Below, piece after piece: positions 1 through 8,127 of a DNA stretch of 29,627 nt; positions within the stretch are counted from its first letter, which is position 1; every line of letters starts with the position of its first letter. The notes below the pieces were generated by a model. The model searched no databases and was not told the origin of the DNA. It worked only from the letters and a program-made list of their open reading frames with translations. A program made the translations under genes and the position numbers. Source of the stretch: Marinospirillum sp. (GTDB lineage Bacteria > Pseudomonadota > Gammaproteobacteria > Pseudomonadales > Halomonadaceae); assembly GCA_007119985.1 (NCBI GenBank), contig SKOQ01000005.1:1-29627 (forward strand), read 5' to 3'.

Positions 1-99
1 CTCCAACTCGGCGCGTATATTATCAGGATTTTCTGAGGCGTCAACACTTTATTTAAAATTTTTTGTATCTTTTTGCGAGCTTAGCGCTCTGCGGCTGGC

Positions 100-705
100 T
101 CAGGCTGGCCGATAGAGCAGCAAAAACTTCTTGATACAATAGTCAATGTGCTTTTGGATGGCTTCGCTGGTCGAGTTTTCTCCGGTCATAATGTATTTCG
201 GCCGGAAGTAGGCATTGAGCGCTCCTTGAAAGAAAAGGGCTGCTTGCTCGGCATCATCCACCTGTAAATTACCTGCTGCATCTTGGCGCTGTAAAAAGGT
301 CACTAAAAGCTGGCGGTCTTTTTCCATCCCGGCTTCAAAAAACATCTGACCCAGTGTAGGAAACCGCAGCGCCTCAGCGATCATCATTCTAAACACAGCT
401 GAGTTTTCAGTGGAGCTCAAATCCGCCAATTTACGTTGCGCATAGACCTGTAAAACCTTTTCGACATCTTGCCCCACCACAGCGGCAGAGGCCATAAAAG
501 CATCTTCACATTCACACATCTGGCCGGCAACAGCGACAAACAAGGCATCTTTGTTGCCAAAGTAATTATAAAGCGTCTGCTTGGCCACACCGGCTCGAGC
601 CGCGATGTGATCCATACTGGTATTTTGGTAGCCATTCTCTAAAAAAGCATCCGCCGCCGCTTTCAGAATCTGGGTTTGTTTTTCAGTCGGCACAGCTTTA
701 GTCAT
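100..705 (-). CDS. TetR/AcrR-family transcriptional repressor
   Basis: A 201-residue regulator. The N-terminal helix-turn-helix spans about residues 10-55, with the typical family run AKQTLYNYFGNKDALF. The rest is the ligand-binding and dimerisation region, resembling the AefR-like TetR C-terminal type. I chose the ATG at 703-705; a TTG ten codons upstream (733-735) is also open but lies outside the family fold. Such proteins repress nearby genes until a small hydrophobic ligand binds. The gene is divergent from a DUF599 membrane protein across about 210 bp containing a 7-bp inverted repeat. No efflux pump is visible beside it, so its target is unknown. Family confidence is high; target and ligand cannot be seen. 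Confidence 0.9.
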   Translation of the reverse strand: MTKAVPTEKQTQILKAAADAFLENGYQNTSMDHIAARAGVAKQTLYNYFGNKDALFVAVAGQMCECEDAFMASAAVVGQDVEKVLQVYAQRKLADLSSTENSAVFRMMIAEALRFPTLGQMFFEAGMEKDRQLLVTFLQRQDAAGNLQVDDAEQAALFFQGALNAYFRPKYIMTGENSTSEAIQKHIDYCIKKFLLLYRPA

Positions 706-765
706 AATCAATCCACGAGCAAGAAGAACTTTCAACTTGCCATCTTAACAAAATTATGTACAAAA

Positions 766-792
766 AGTGAGTTCAGCCCTCTGATACTCACT
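766..792. promoter_or_regulatory. Inverted repeat between the TetR regulator and DUF599 gene (candidate operator)
   Basis: The arms AGTGAGT (766-772) and ACTCACT (786-792) are perfect inverted copies separated by 13 bp. The right arm also overlaps a smaller palindrome CTCAC-T-GTGAG (787-797). TetR repressors usually bind palindromes in their own divergent promoter region, so this is a candidate operator. The assignment is inference from position and symmetry alone. Confidence 0.3.
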
Positions 793-819
793 GTGAGCTC
801 CAAAGCGAGAGCCAGTCTT

Positions 820-839
820 GGCATCTCTGTTGGGATGCC
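820..839 (+). other. Leader hairpin upstream of the DUF599 gene
   Basis: GGCATC (820-825) and GATGCC (834-839) form a 6-bp stem with an 8-nt loop, followed by a short T-rich stretch (TTTCT). It lies about 80 bp before the DUF599 start. It could be a weak leader terminator or chance; no upstream + strand gene needs terminating here. Confidence 0.25.
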
Positions 840-916
840 TTTCTGTCCCTAGGCGTAGATGGGGTCGCTAGAGTAGAATTGCGCTTCTTTCCACCTCGAC
901 AGATCAGGAGCACACC

Positions 917-1714
917 TTGCCGAGCTTACTTCTTGATGCTTTTTCCTGGCTGGATTGGCTAGCCTTTGGTTGGTACGTCCTCTGTTGGGCCTGGTACTAC
1001 GAGTATAGCCGCCGTAATCAGCGCAATCGCCGTTGCTTGGCTGGCGTCATGCATCTCTATCGTTATGATTGGATGACTCGTTTGCTCGAGCGTGATGCGC
1101 GTATAGCGGATGCCACCATCATGACGCACCTTGAGCGCAACGGCGCTTTTTTTGCTTCGAGTTCTTTGCTGATTTTGGCCGCTCTGTTTGGTCTTTTAGG
1201 CTCAACCGATCGTGCGATGGGTATTCTTAGAGAACTGAGCTTTACTGGGCAGCAGATGACCTCGATTGGTTTTGAGGCTAAGTTACTGCTGCTCATTGCC
1301 TTATTTATTTATGCGTTTTTCACTTTCACTTGGTCGATGCGCCAATACAATTTTTGCGCCATTCTCATTGGCAGCGCGCCCTTACCCAGCGACCCCAAGA
1401 CCACCGCGGGGGCCAAGAAGATGTTTGCGATTCAGGCCGCCAATGTGATTGATCTGGCCGCCAACCAGTTTAACTATGGTTTGCGCGCCTACTATTTTGG
1501 ACTGGCTCTGCTGGGTTGGTTTTTGGATCCGCTGATTTTTATGGGCAGCACGCTGCTGGTGGTGAGTATTTTGTATCGGCGTGAGTTTCACTCCAAGACC
1601 TTGAAAGCCTTGGCTTCTGGAAAGGACATGCAGTTGAAATTCAAAGGGATATTGCAGCGTGAAGACTTTCCGGCTGAACCTTCTGCCCTAGGACAGGATC
1701 ATAAAGAAAGCTAA
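917..1714 (+). CDS. DUF599 family inner-membrane protein
   Basis: A 265-residue integral membrane protein recognised as DUF599 by its pattern: an N-terminal helix (about residues 8-28), a basic cytoplasmic stretch containing MHLYRYDWMTRLLERD, then LERNGAFFASSSLLILAALFGLLGS and further helices around 115-140 and 180-225. No catalytic motif is apparent and the family's function is unknown. The start is TTG at 917, chosen because a strong AGGAG (906-910) lies six bases upstream and no ATG fits. It is divergent from the TetR regulator, which might control it. Confidence is high for the family and nil for function. Confidence 0.85.
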   Translation: MPSLLLDAFSWLDWLAFGWYVLCWAWYYEYSRRNQRNRRCLAGVMHLYRYDWMTRLLERDARIADATIMTHLERNGAFFASSSLLILAALFGLLGSTDRAMGILRELSFTGQQMTSIGFEAKLLLLIALFIYAFFTFTWSMRQYNFCAILIGSAPLPSDPKTTAGAKKMFAIQAANVIDLAANQFNYGLRAYYFGLALLGWFLDPLIFMGSTLLVVSILYRREFHSKTLKALASGKDMQLKFKGILQREDFPAEPSALGQDHKES

Positions 1715-1730
1715 AATGCGTCCAAATGGT

Positions 1731-1757
1731 GCACCTTAATCGGGTGCCTTTCACTTT
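1731..1757 (+). terminator. Weak terminator-like hairpin after the DUF599 gene
   Basis: GCACC (1731-1735) pairs with GGTGC (1743-1747) around a 7-nt loop, followed by the pyrimidine-rich run CTTTCACTTTT. It lies just after the DUF599 stop and before the next gene. The stem is short, so at best it is a weak intrinsic terminator. Confidence 0.35.
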
Positions 1758-1780
1758 TCAGCTAGGATATTGATCTCAGC

Positions 1781-2692
1781 ATGGCATTTTTTCTGACTCG
1801 CAACGCTTATTATTTTGCACCTTTTGCCCGCCTGAAGGGCTTGACTGGGCTGACTCTACCTCTTTTCTTGGTAGGCTGTCAGGCGCTCACACCGGCCCAC
1901 CTTGCCACAAAAGAAGATCTCCAAGAGCAGCAGTCTTGGATCGCAGCCCAAATCGAGCAGCAGGATGTAAGGCAGCAGCAAGCTTGGCAAGCTCGGCTTG
2001 ATCAAGGGTTTGAGCTACAGCAAACCGGACAGCAGCATTTGCAATCCAGCCTACGCCATCTTGACCTGCGTTTTGATCAACGTCTGGTGGCCTTGGAGCG
2101 CCAGTTGACGCAGCAGCAGGCACAGGATCAGCAACAGCGCTTGATCAGGGCCCCATCGCAACAAACTCAGGCGGTTGAAGTGGATGGCAAGCTATTACTG
2201 GGTCGCCAAGAGTGGGTCGCCTTTCCTGATCACAACCTCATCCTACCAGCACGGATTGATTCAGGTGCCAATACGTCTTCCTTGCATGCCGTGAATCTGC
2301 AAGAGTTTGAGCGAGATGGAGAGACCTGGTTGCGCTTTGAAACCCACTACCAGGCCGAAGGCGCTGATCAACCTCGTGTCATTCCGATAGAAGCCCCCTT
2401 AGTGCGTCAAGTGCGGATACGACAAGCCAGTGGTTCAGAGCAGCGGCCTGTTGTTCGCCTGCCGATGCGTCTGGCGCACCGAACTGAGTCCGTGGAGTTC
2501 ACCTTGACTGATCGGGGTGAAATGACCTTTCCGGTCCTGCTCGGTCGGCGCTATATGATGGATTTAGCCGTGATAGATGTCGCACGTGAATATGTGCAGG
2601 GACGGCCTGAGCTGCCAGCCATAGCTGAACCAGAAGAAGAGGCCGCCGCAGAAGCCACAACAGAACAAGTGCAGCAAGGAGAAGCAGAATGA
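1781..2692 (+). CDS. Retropepsin-like lipoprotein, RimK-associated 'ATP-dependent zinc protease' family (RloA-like)
   Basis: A 303-residue exported protein. A hydrophobic stretch ends in the lipobox LVGC (Cys33), so it is probably a lipoprotein. Residues about 45-120 are Gln-rich and predicted coiled coil. The conserved domain (about 135-285) contains LPARIDSGANTSSLHA, with Asp160-Ser-Gly-Ala matching the D-(S/T)-G-A motif of retropepsin-like aspartic proteases; the family was historically named zinc protease (Pfam Zn_protease, PF05618). The acidic C-terminal tail is Glu/Ala-rich. It overlaps the next gene by 4 bp (ATGA), a sign of translational coupling. With its two neighbours it forms a conserved triad that some annotations call RloA/RloB/RloC and link to osmotic tolerance; I recall those names without being able to check them. 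The substrate is unknown. Confidence 0.85.
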   Translation: MAFFLTRNAYYFAPFARLKGLTGLTLPLFLVGCQALTPAHLATKEDLQEQQSWIAAQIEQQDVRQQQAWQARLDQGFELQQTGQQHLQSSLRHLDLRFDQRLVALERQLTQQQAQDQQQRLIRAPSQQTQAVEVDGKLLLGRQEWVAFPDHNLILPARIDSGANTSSLHAVNLQEFERDGETWLRFETHYQAEGADQPRVIPIEAPLVRQVRIRQASGSEQRPVVRLPMRLAHRTESVEFTLTDRGEMTFPVLLGRRYMMDLAVIDVAREYVQGRPELPAIAEPEEEAAAEATTEQVQQGEAE

Positions 2693-4224
2693 AGCTGGCA
2701 CGTTCGTCCCTGCTCTGGGTGGCCCTGCTCTTAATTCTTGTCGGGGCCTTGCATACGGCTTGGCGTCATCTGGTGCATCAGGTGCCTTTACTGCCTGGTA
2801 GTGAGCAAAGCTATTGGAGCCTTGAGGCCCGCGTTGAGCTTGAAGCCCGTGGCGAGCCATTGAGCGTACGCTTGGCTTTGCCCCAAACCCAGCCTGGCTA
2901 CATTTTGCTGGATGAGCACACGGCCTCTCCAGGTTTTGGTCTGCACTTTGAAACACAAAACCAGCAGCGCCTTGCACAATGGACGACCCGCCAAGCTCGT
3001 GGTACCCAGTGGCTCTATTATCGCGCTCAATTCTTAGTGGCGCCTGAAGCCGAATCCGAATTGCAGGTTCCACCACCGGCACTGACGCATGTTGCCTGGT
3101 CTGAATCCTTGCAAACAGCGGCAACGGGTCTGCTCGAAAGAGCTTGGCAGGAATCCTCTGATGCCTGGAGCCTTGCGCGGGCGATGAGCCGTTATTTGAA
3201 CGACCCTCAGAATCAAAATAGCCGCTTGCTACTTAGTGAGTTAACCGCTGACGAGGTGTTAGTACGCCTATTGAATGAGGCTGAAGTGCCCGCACGGCGG
3301 CTGTATGGCCTTAAACTCGAAGATGGTCGCCGTCGTCAAGCGCTGCAACCGCTGGTACAGGTCTTTCAAGGCCAGAAGTGGCAGGTTTTTGATGCCCAAG
3401 GCAGTGCAGTCAATGGGGAGGAGCAGGCCCAGTATCTGCTGTGGCAACTCAATGCAGGCCCTATTCTGGAAGTCGTTGGTGGTACAGATTCACGCGTCAC
3501 CTTCTCGATGATTGAATCCTCAGAGCCCAGTAGCAGTGTCAGTAGCGCACAAATTAGTGATGCCTTATTGAACCTCTCGATCCATAGCCTGCCCTTGGCT
3601 GAGCAGAACCTGTTTCGTACCTTACTACTCTTGCCTTTGGGTGCGCTCGCTGTGGTTTTGCTGCGCGTGTTGATCGGCTTCAAAACCTCGGGCACCTTTA
3701 TGCCCGTTCTGATCGCCTTGGCGTTTCTGGAAATGTCTCTAGTCACGGGGTTAATCAGCTTTTTAGTGATTGTGGGAATAGGTTTGGTGCTGCGCCAGCT
3801 GCTGGCTTCATTAAATTTATTGCTGGTGGCCCGTGTAGCGGCAGTGATTGTTTGCGTGATCGGCTTAATCGCTCTTTTTACAGTGATTTCCTTCCATACT
3901 GGGCTCACTACGGGAATGCAGGTCACCCTCTTTCCGATGATCATCCTGGCGTGGACCATTGAGCGGATGTCGATTCTTTGGGAAGAAGAGGGTGCTAAAG
4001 AGGTCATTATTCAAGGGGCGGGCAGCCTGATAACAGCTGTCTTGGCGTTTAGCTTGATGGACCTATCCCTGATGCGTTACTGGATGTTTAACTTCCTGGG
4101 CCTGCAACTGGTGGTACTGGCTTTGATCCTGCTGCTGGGCAGCTATACCGGCTATCGCTTATTTGAACTCTGGCGCTTTAAACCCTTGATGGACTTGCAA
4201 CCCTCAAAATCCAAAGAGGATTAA
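2689..4224 (+). CDS. Inactive transglutaminase fused to seven transmembrane helices (UUP1/RloB-like)
   Basis: A 511-residue membrane protein. An N-terminal anchor helix (about residues 7-25) precedes a periplasmic transglutaminase-like domain (about 40-270), followed by a Ser-rich linker and seven hydrophobic helices from about residue 305 to 500. The first helix begins LFRTLLLLPLGALAVVLL, and a conserved GFKTSGTFMPVLIALAF follows. This architecture matches the families for inactive transglutaminase with 7TM (PF14400 and PF14402). The catalytic triad of true transglutaminases is not evident, consistent with a binding role. It is coupled to the upstream protease-like gene by a 4-bp overlap and followed 3 bp later by the ATP-grasp gene. 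It probably couples a periplasmic sensor or binding domain to the cytoplasmic ligase; this is inference. Confidence 0.88.
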   Translation: MKLARSSLLWVALLLILVGALHTAWRHLVHQVPLLPGSEQSYWSLEARVELEARGEPLSVRLALPQTQPGYILLDEHTASPGFGLHFETQNQQRLAQWTTRQARGTQWLYYRAQFLVAPEAESELQVPPPALTHVAWSESLQTAATGLLERAWQESSDAWSLARAMSRYLNDPQNQNSRLLLSELTADEVLVRLLNEAEVPARRLYGLKLEDGRRRQALQPLVQVFQGQKWQVFDAQGSAVNGEEQAQYLLWQLNAGPILEVVGGTDSRVTFSMIESSEPSSSVSSAQISDALLNLSIHSLPLAEQNLFRTLLLLPLGALAVVLLRVLIGFKTSGTFMPVLIALAFLEMSLVTGLISFLVIVGIGLVLRQLLASLNLLLVARVAAVIVCVIGLIALFTVISFHTGLTTGMQVTLFPMIILAWTIERMSILWEEEGAKEVIIQGAGSLITAVLAFSLMDLSLMRYWMFNFLGLQLVVLALILLLGSYTGYRLFELWRFKPLMDLQPSKSKED

Positions 4225-4227
4225 GCC

Positions 4228-5301
4228 ATGGCAGAACAAAAATGGCTCAGCCGTAGCCGAAGTTATTGGCAGAGCTGGGTCAAGCAATACACGGCGGCAC
4301 AACAAACCGGCCTCTCCGCCTGGCATTGGAAAAACTGGTTGGCCACGCCCAGCGCCTTGCGCCAAGCGGGTGTGCTGGGCATGAACGCGCGTAATCTCGA
4401 TTGCATCAGCGCTGCCAATCCACGGCGTTTTTTCCCACTGGTGGATGACAAACTCAAGACCAAGCGCTTGGCGGAGGACTACCAACTCGCCACGCCCAGT
4501 CTGCTGGCGGTCATTGAACATCAAGGCCAGGTGAAGGGTTTTGAAGGCTTGATTCCACCGAAAGTGGGTTTTGCGATCAAACCGGCCAAGGGCAGTGGAG
4601 GGAAGGGGATACTGGTGATCCTTCAGTCCGAAGGGCAGCGCTTTCAAAAGGCATCAGGTGAATGGATCAGTCATCTGGATATCGAACGCCATCTGTCTAA
4701 TCTTCTCTCTGGCCTCTATAGCCTAGGTGGACATCCCGATATTGCCTTGGTTGAAAGCTTGATTCGTTGTGCGCCTGAAGTCGCTGATTTTAGCTTTGAG
4801 GGTGTGCCCGATATACGTGTCATTCTCTATTATGGCTATCCTGTGATGGCGATGATGCGTTTATCAACCCATGCTTCTGATGGCAAGGCGAACCTACACC
4901 AAGGCGCATTGGGTGTCGGAATTGATCTCAATACAGGACGCGCTCTGCAAGCCGTGCAGCATGACCGACCGGTGACGCACCACCCTGATACCGGCCGCCC
5001 GTTAAATGAACTGGTGATCGAAGACTGGACTTATCTGCTCGAACTCGCCTCACGCTGCTATGATATGACCCATCTGGGTTATCTTGGCGCTGATCTGGTG
5101 CTGGATAAGGAGCAGGGGCCACTTTTATTAGAGCTCAATGCCCGTCCAGGGCTGGCGATTCAAATGGCTAACGGGCAAGGGCTTGCGCCACGGATTGCGG
5201 CGATTCAAGCGCATCTACGTCAGCGGCGTGGGCCTGAAGAGCCCTTTGCACAACGCGTTCAAGTCGCACAAAAGCTTTTTGCTGCCAGACCAACCCTTTG
5301 A
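4228..5301 (+). CDS. Alpha-L-glutamate ligase-like ATP-grasp protein (RimK-related, RloC-like)
   Basis: A 357-residue cytoplasmic ATP-grasp enzyme of the RimK-related type (TIGR02291). Visible features are the nucleotide-binding Lys/Gly segment FAIKPAKGSGGKGILVI (about residues 114-130), the segment DIRVILYYGYPVMAMMR (about 198-214), GKANLHQGALGVGIDL, and the Mg-binding LLLELNARPGLAIQ near residue 300. RimK relatives add glutamate or similar amino acids to a carboxylate through an acyl phosphate; the acceptor here is unknown. The start ATG follows AGGATTAAGCC, 3 bp after the upstream stop, so it is third in the operon. In E. coli the comparable ligase modifies ribosomal protein S6, but this clade always travels with the 7TM partner and probably has another substrate. 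Confidence 0.88.
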   Translation: MAEQKWLSRSRSYWQSWVKQYTAAQQTGLSAWHWKNWLATPSALRQAGVLGMNARNLDCISAANPRRFFPLVDDKLKTKRLAEDYQLATPSLLAVIEHQGQVKGFEGLIPPKVGFAIKPAKGSGGKGILVILQSEGQRFQKASGEWISHLDIERHLSNLLSGLYSLGGHPDIALVESLIRCAPEVADFSFEGVPDIRVILYYGYPVMAMMRLSTHASDGKANLHQGALGVGIDLNTGRALQAVQHDRPVTHHPDTGRPLNELVIEDWTYLLELASRCYDMTHLGYLGADLVLDKEQGPLLLELNARPGLAIQMANGQGLAPRIAAIQAHLRQRRGPEEPFAQRVQVAQKLFAARPTL

Positions 5302-5353
5302 TCAAGCCAGCGCCGCATTGATGGCATAGCAGAACACCATAAAAAAGAAAGAG

Positions 5354-5815
5354 ATGATGAACCCAACTCAAGATATTTTGACCCAAGCAGATCTGCTCTG
5401 TGCACGCAAGGGCGTACGCCTGACACCAACACGACGGCGTGTGCTAGAAATGATTGCCCAAAGCCAGGGCGGGGCCAAAGCCTATGACCTGCTTGATAGT
5501 TTGACGGCTGAAAATGCCTCAGCCCGTCCGCCTACCATCTATCGTGCGATCGATTTTTTGATGAGCCACGGCCTGATCCATCGCATTGAGTCTTTAAATG
5601 CCTATGTCAGCTGTATTTGTCCTGAGCATCATCAGGCTTATCAGCTCTTGATTTGCCGTCAGTGCGGAGAAGTCATTGAACTGCATGAAGAAAGCCTAGA
5701 TACTCAACTCAATCAAGCCGCGGCAGCGCAGGGTTTTCGTGTTGAGAAAAAAACGATTGAAGTCCACGGATGGTGTCAAGCTTGCCAAGCCAGTGGTTCA
5801 TCCGAGGCACCTTAG
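5354..5815 (+). CDS. zur: Zinc uptake regulator, Fur family
   Basis: A 153-residue Fur-family repressor. The winged helix (about residues 15-85) contains GVRLTPTRRRVLEMI and PPTIYRAIDFLMSHGLIHRI. The dimerisation domain has two structural zinc pairs, Cys101-x2-Cys104 (CRQCG) and Cys141-x2-Cys144 (CQAC). The early Cys87/Cys89 (SCICPEHHQAY) and the overall pattern match Zur rather than Fur, whose metal motif begins HHDH. Zur with zinc represses zinc importers and zinc-independent paralogues. No znuABC lies in the window. ATG codons occur at 5354 and 5357; the purine-rich AGAAAGAG before them fits the second slightly better. It starts 52 bp after the ATP-grasp gene and could be cotranscribed. 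Confidence 0.88.
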   Translation: MMNPTQDILTQADLLCARKGVRLTPTRRRVLEMIAQSQGGAKAYDLLDSLTAENASARPPTIYRAIDFLMSHGLIHRIESLNAYVSCICPEHHQAYQLLICRQCGEVIELHEESLDTQLNQAAAAQGFRVEKKTIEVHGWCQACQASGSSEAP

Positions 5816-5853
5816 CCGGCCTCATTCCTTTTCTTTAATCAAGGGGTAGTCCT

Positions 5854-7188
5854 ATGTATGATCGTTTAATCCTGAATGCCACTCTCGTGAATGAGGGTCA
5901 GTTGCAGCAGGCCGATGTGGCGATTCAAGGCGAGCGTATTGCCAAAATTGGCGCGGATCTCTCTGGGTTGGCCGCAAAGGAAGTGATTGATGCCCAAGGG
6001 CTGCATCTACTGCCGGGTATGATTGATGATCAGGTGCATTTTCGTGAGCCAGGCTTGACGCATAAAGGCGATATCGCCACCGAATCCGCCGCAGCGGTGG
6101 CCGGCGGGATCACCACCTATATGGAAATGCCGAACGTCAACCCGCTCACCATTAACGCCCAAGCACTAGAAGACAAGTACACCCGCGCGACGGGCCGTTC
6201 ACGCGCTAATTTTGCCTTTTATCTAGGGGCCAGTAACGACAACCTCGAGGAGATCAAAAACCTCGATCCGCAGGCCGCCTGTGGCATCAAGGTCTTTATG
6301 GGCGCCTCGACTGGCAATATGCTGGTGGATCGACCAGAAATCCTCGAAGGCATCTTTGCCCATGCCCCCATTTTGGTCGTGACCCATTGCGAAGACACGC
6401 CAATGATCCACGCCAATGAAGAAGCCGCGCGAGCCCGCTTTGGCGAGGATGTCCCCTTTACAGAGCATCCATCTATTCGCTCGGCCGAGGCCTGCTATAA
6501 GTCTTCTTCCTACGCGGTCGCTTTGGCACAAAAACATGGTACGCAACTGCATGTGCTGCATATCACCAGCGCACAAGAACTGGCACTCTTTCAGCCTGGG
6601 CCGATGCAGGGCAAGCAGATTACCGCTGAAGCCTGTGTACATCACCTCTGGTTCAGCGAAGAAGACTATCCACGCCTGGGTGCCCAAATCAAATGCAATC
6701 CTGCCGTGAAGCGTCTGGCGGATCGTGATGCCATTCTGGCCGCTGTGAATGAGGGCCGAATTGATGTGATCGCAACGGATCACGCCCCGCATACCTGGGA
6801 AGAGAAGCAGGGCACTTATTTTAAAGCGCCAGCCGGTTTACCCTTGGTGCAACACGCCTTGCCAAGCCTTTTAGATCATTATCATGCCGGGCGTTTCTCA
6901 TTAGAAACCATCGTGCAAAAGGTCTGCCATAATCCGGCTGAGCGTTATCAAGTCAAGGATCGGGGCTATCTGCGCGAAGGCTACTTTGCGGATTTAGTGC
7001 TGGTGGATTTAAACGCGACCAGTGAAGTCACCCCTGAAAGCCTGCTCTATAAGTGTGGCTGGTCGCCTTTTACAGGTCATACCTTCCAAAGCCGCATCGA
7101 GGCCACCTTCGTGAATGGGCAACCCGCCTATCAGCAAGGGCAGGTCGCCGAAGCGGTCTACGGGCAGCGCCTGACCTTTAATCGCTAG
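5854..7188 (+). CDS. pyrC: Dihydroorotase, class I type
   Basis: A 444-residue cyclic amidohydrolase, of normal length for class I dihydroorotases. It interconverts carbamoyl-aspartate and dihydroorotate in pyrimidine synthesis. Metal-site positions are visible: DDQVHFREPG (His62), candidate carboxylated Lys146 in GIKVFMG, His178 in VTHCED, His236 in LHVLHITS, and Asp309 in ATDHAPH. The usual HxH near the N terminus is QxH (Gln60), a substitution I associate with one subfamily of these enzymes, so full activity is likely but unproven. AAGGGGT sits just upstream of the ATG. I prefer dihydroorotase over hydantoinase or allantoinase because of FREPGLTHKGDI and MEMPNVNP. Confidence 0.85.
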   Translation: MYDRLILNATLVNEGQLQQADVAIQGERIAKIGADLSGLAAKEVIDAQGLHLLPGMIDDQVHFREPGLTHKGDIATESAAAVAGGITTYMEMPNVNPLTINAQALEDKYTRATGRSRANFAFYLGASNDNLEEIKNLDPQAACGIKVFMGASTGNMLVDRPEILEGIFAHAPILVVTHCEDTPMIHANEEAARARFGEDVPFTEHPSIRSAEACYKSSSYAVALAQKHGTQLHVLHITSAQELALFQPGPMQGKQITAEACVHHLWFSEEDYPRLGAQIKCNPAVKRLADRDAILAAVNEGRIDVIATDHAPHTWEEKQGTYFKAPAGLPLVQHALPSLLDHYHAGRFSLETIVQKVCHNPAERYQVKDRGYLREGYFADLVLVDLNATSEVTPESLLYKCGWSPFTGHTFQSRIEATFVNGQPAYQQGQVAEAVYGQRLTFNR

Positions 7189-7214
7189 ATATCGACTTCA
7201 ACTCTGAGCAGGCA

Positions 7215-7260
7215 GTCGCTTAGAAGCGAGTCACTTCAAGGGCTGATCTGAAGATCAGCC
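7215..7260 (+). other. Two adjacent hairpins in the pyrC-hisI gap
   Basis: TCGCTT-AG-AAGCGA (about 7216-7229) and GGCTGATC-TGAA-GATCAGCC (7241-7260, a perfect 8-bp stem with a 4-nt loop) lie one after the other between the dihydroorotase stop and hisI. No T tract follows either, so they are not classical intrinsic terminators. They could stabilise the pyrC 3' end, form a Rho-dependent boundary, or act in the hisI leader. Confidence 0.5.
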
Positions 7261-7304
7261 TGACTGACCTAATTATTGACCCACGGGTATAAAAAGAGAA
7301 GAAA

Positions 7305-7751
7305 ATGGCTTCGAGTCACACTTTTTGGCGAGATTTAGAAAACAGCCCAGTGGGCACCCAAATCCCCTGGTCACAAGTCTTGGACCAGATTCAGTTTAAT
7401 GAGCAGGGGTTAATCACCGCTGTTGCGCAGCAGGCCGATACTGGCGAAGTATTGATGCTGGCCTGGATGAACCGAGAATCTCTAGAAATCACCCTGCGTG
7501 AGGGGCGGGCCTGCTACTGGTCGCGCTCACGGCAGCAACTGTGGCGCAAGGGCGAAAGCTCTGGGCAAGTGCAGTGGCTCAAAAGCATCAAGTTGGATTG
7601 TGATGGTGATGCGCTGCTGCTCCAGGTGGATCAATTGGGGCCTGCCTGTCACACTGGCCGCAAAAGCTGCTTTTATTTTGATCTGAACAGCGAGCAGCTT
7701 GAAGTCACCAGTGCGCCGTTGATTGATCCCAAAGATCTTTATCAGGCCTAG
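7305..7751 (+). CDS. hisI: Phosphoribosyl-AMP cyclohydrolase
   Basis: A 148-residue monofunctional HisI. It opens the purine ring of phosphoribosyl-AMP in the third step of histidine synthesis. The signature metal-site residues are all present: the cluster LDCDGDALL (Asp98, Cys99, Asp100, Asp102), Cys115-His116 in ACHTGRKSC, and Cys122. MLAWMNRESL and GRACYWSRSR are also typical. There is no HisE domain, so the pyrophosphatase must be encoded elsewhere. The gene is not in a his operon: dihydroorotase lies upstream and yidD follows 4 bp after the stop. An AGAAGAAA purine tract precedes the ATG. Confidence 0.95.
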   Translation: MASSHTFWRDLENSPVGTQIPWSQVLDQIQFNEQGLITAVAQQADTGEVLMLAWMNRESLEITLREGRACYWSRSRQQLWRKGESSGQVQWLKSIKLDCDGDALLLQVDQLGPACHTGRKSCFYFDLNSEQLEVTSAPLIDPKDLYQA

Positions 7752-7755
7752 CCAG

Positions 7756-8127
7756 ATGCTCTGGATACAGCGCGGCTATCGGTGGTGTGCTCGCCTACTT
7801 GGGCGGGCGCTGATCGCGCTGGTCAGGTTTTATCAACTCTTTATCAGTCCGCTCAAGCCCCCCAGCTGTCGCTTCTATCCCACCTGCTCCAGCTATATGA
7901 TCGAGGCGATTCAAGTCCACGGTCCATTGAAAGGATTTTGGCTGGGGATCAAGCGCTTAGGGAAATGCCATCCCTTGCATCCAGGCGGTGTGGATCTGGT
8001 GCCGCCGCACTCAACTTGCCGTGACTCGGCCTGTGCCCATCATGAGGCCACATCCGTGACCTCAGCCAGTCAAGAAGAGACGCCTGAATCAACTCGCCGC
8101 GCGAGCCACGGCAAAGATGCGCTCTAG
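7756..8127 (+). CDS. yidD: Membrane protein insertion efficiency factor YidD
   Basis: A 123-residue protein with the YidD core in residues 1-85: amphipathic LIALVRFYQLFISPLKPPSCRFYPTCSSY, then GPLKGFWLGIKRLGKCHPLHPGGVDLVP. The Cys38, Cys44 and Cys71 positions are those of the family. It assists YidC-dependent membrane insertion at the inner face of the membrane. Family members are usually about 80-90 residues; the extra 40-residue tail is polar (Ser/Thr/Glu-rich) and overlaps the convergent sufE by 39 bp. I chose the ATG at 7756, just after the hisI stop, because the longer frame runs back into hisI. The common neighbours rpmH, rnpA and yidC are absent. Confidence 0.93.
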   Translation: MLWIQRGYRWCARLLGRALIALVRFYQLFISPLKPPSCRFYPTCSSYMIEAIQVHGPLKGFWLGIKRLGKCHPLHPGGVDLVPPHSTCRDSACAHHEATSVTSASQEETPESTRRASHGKDAL

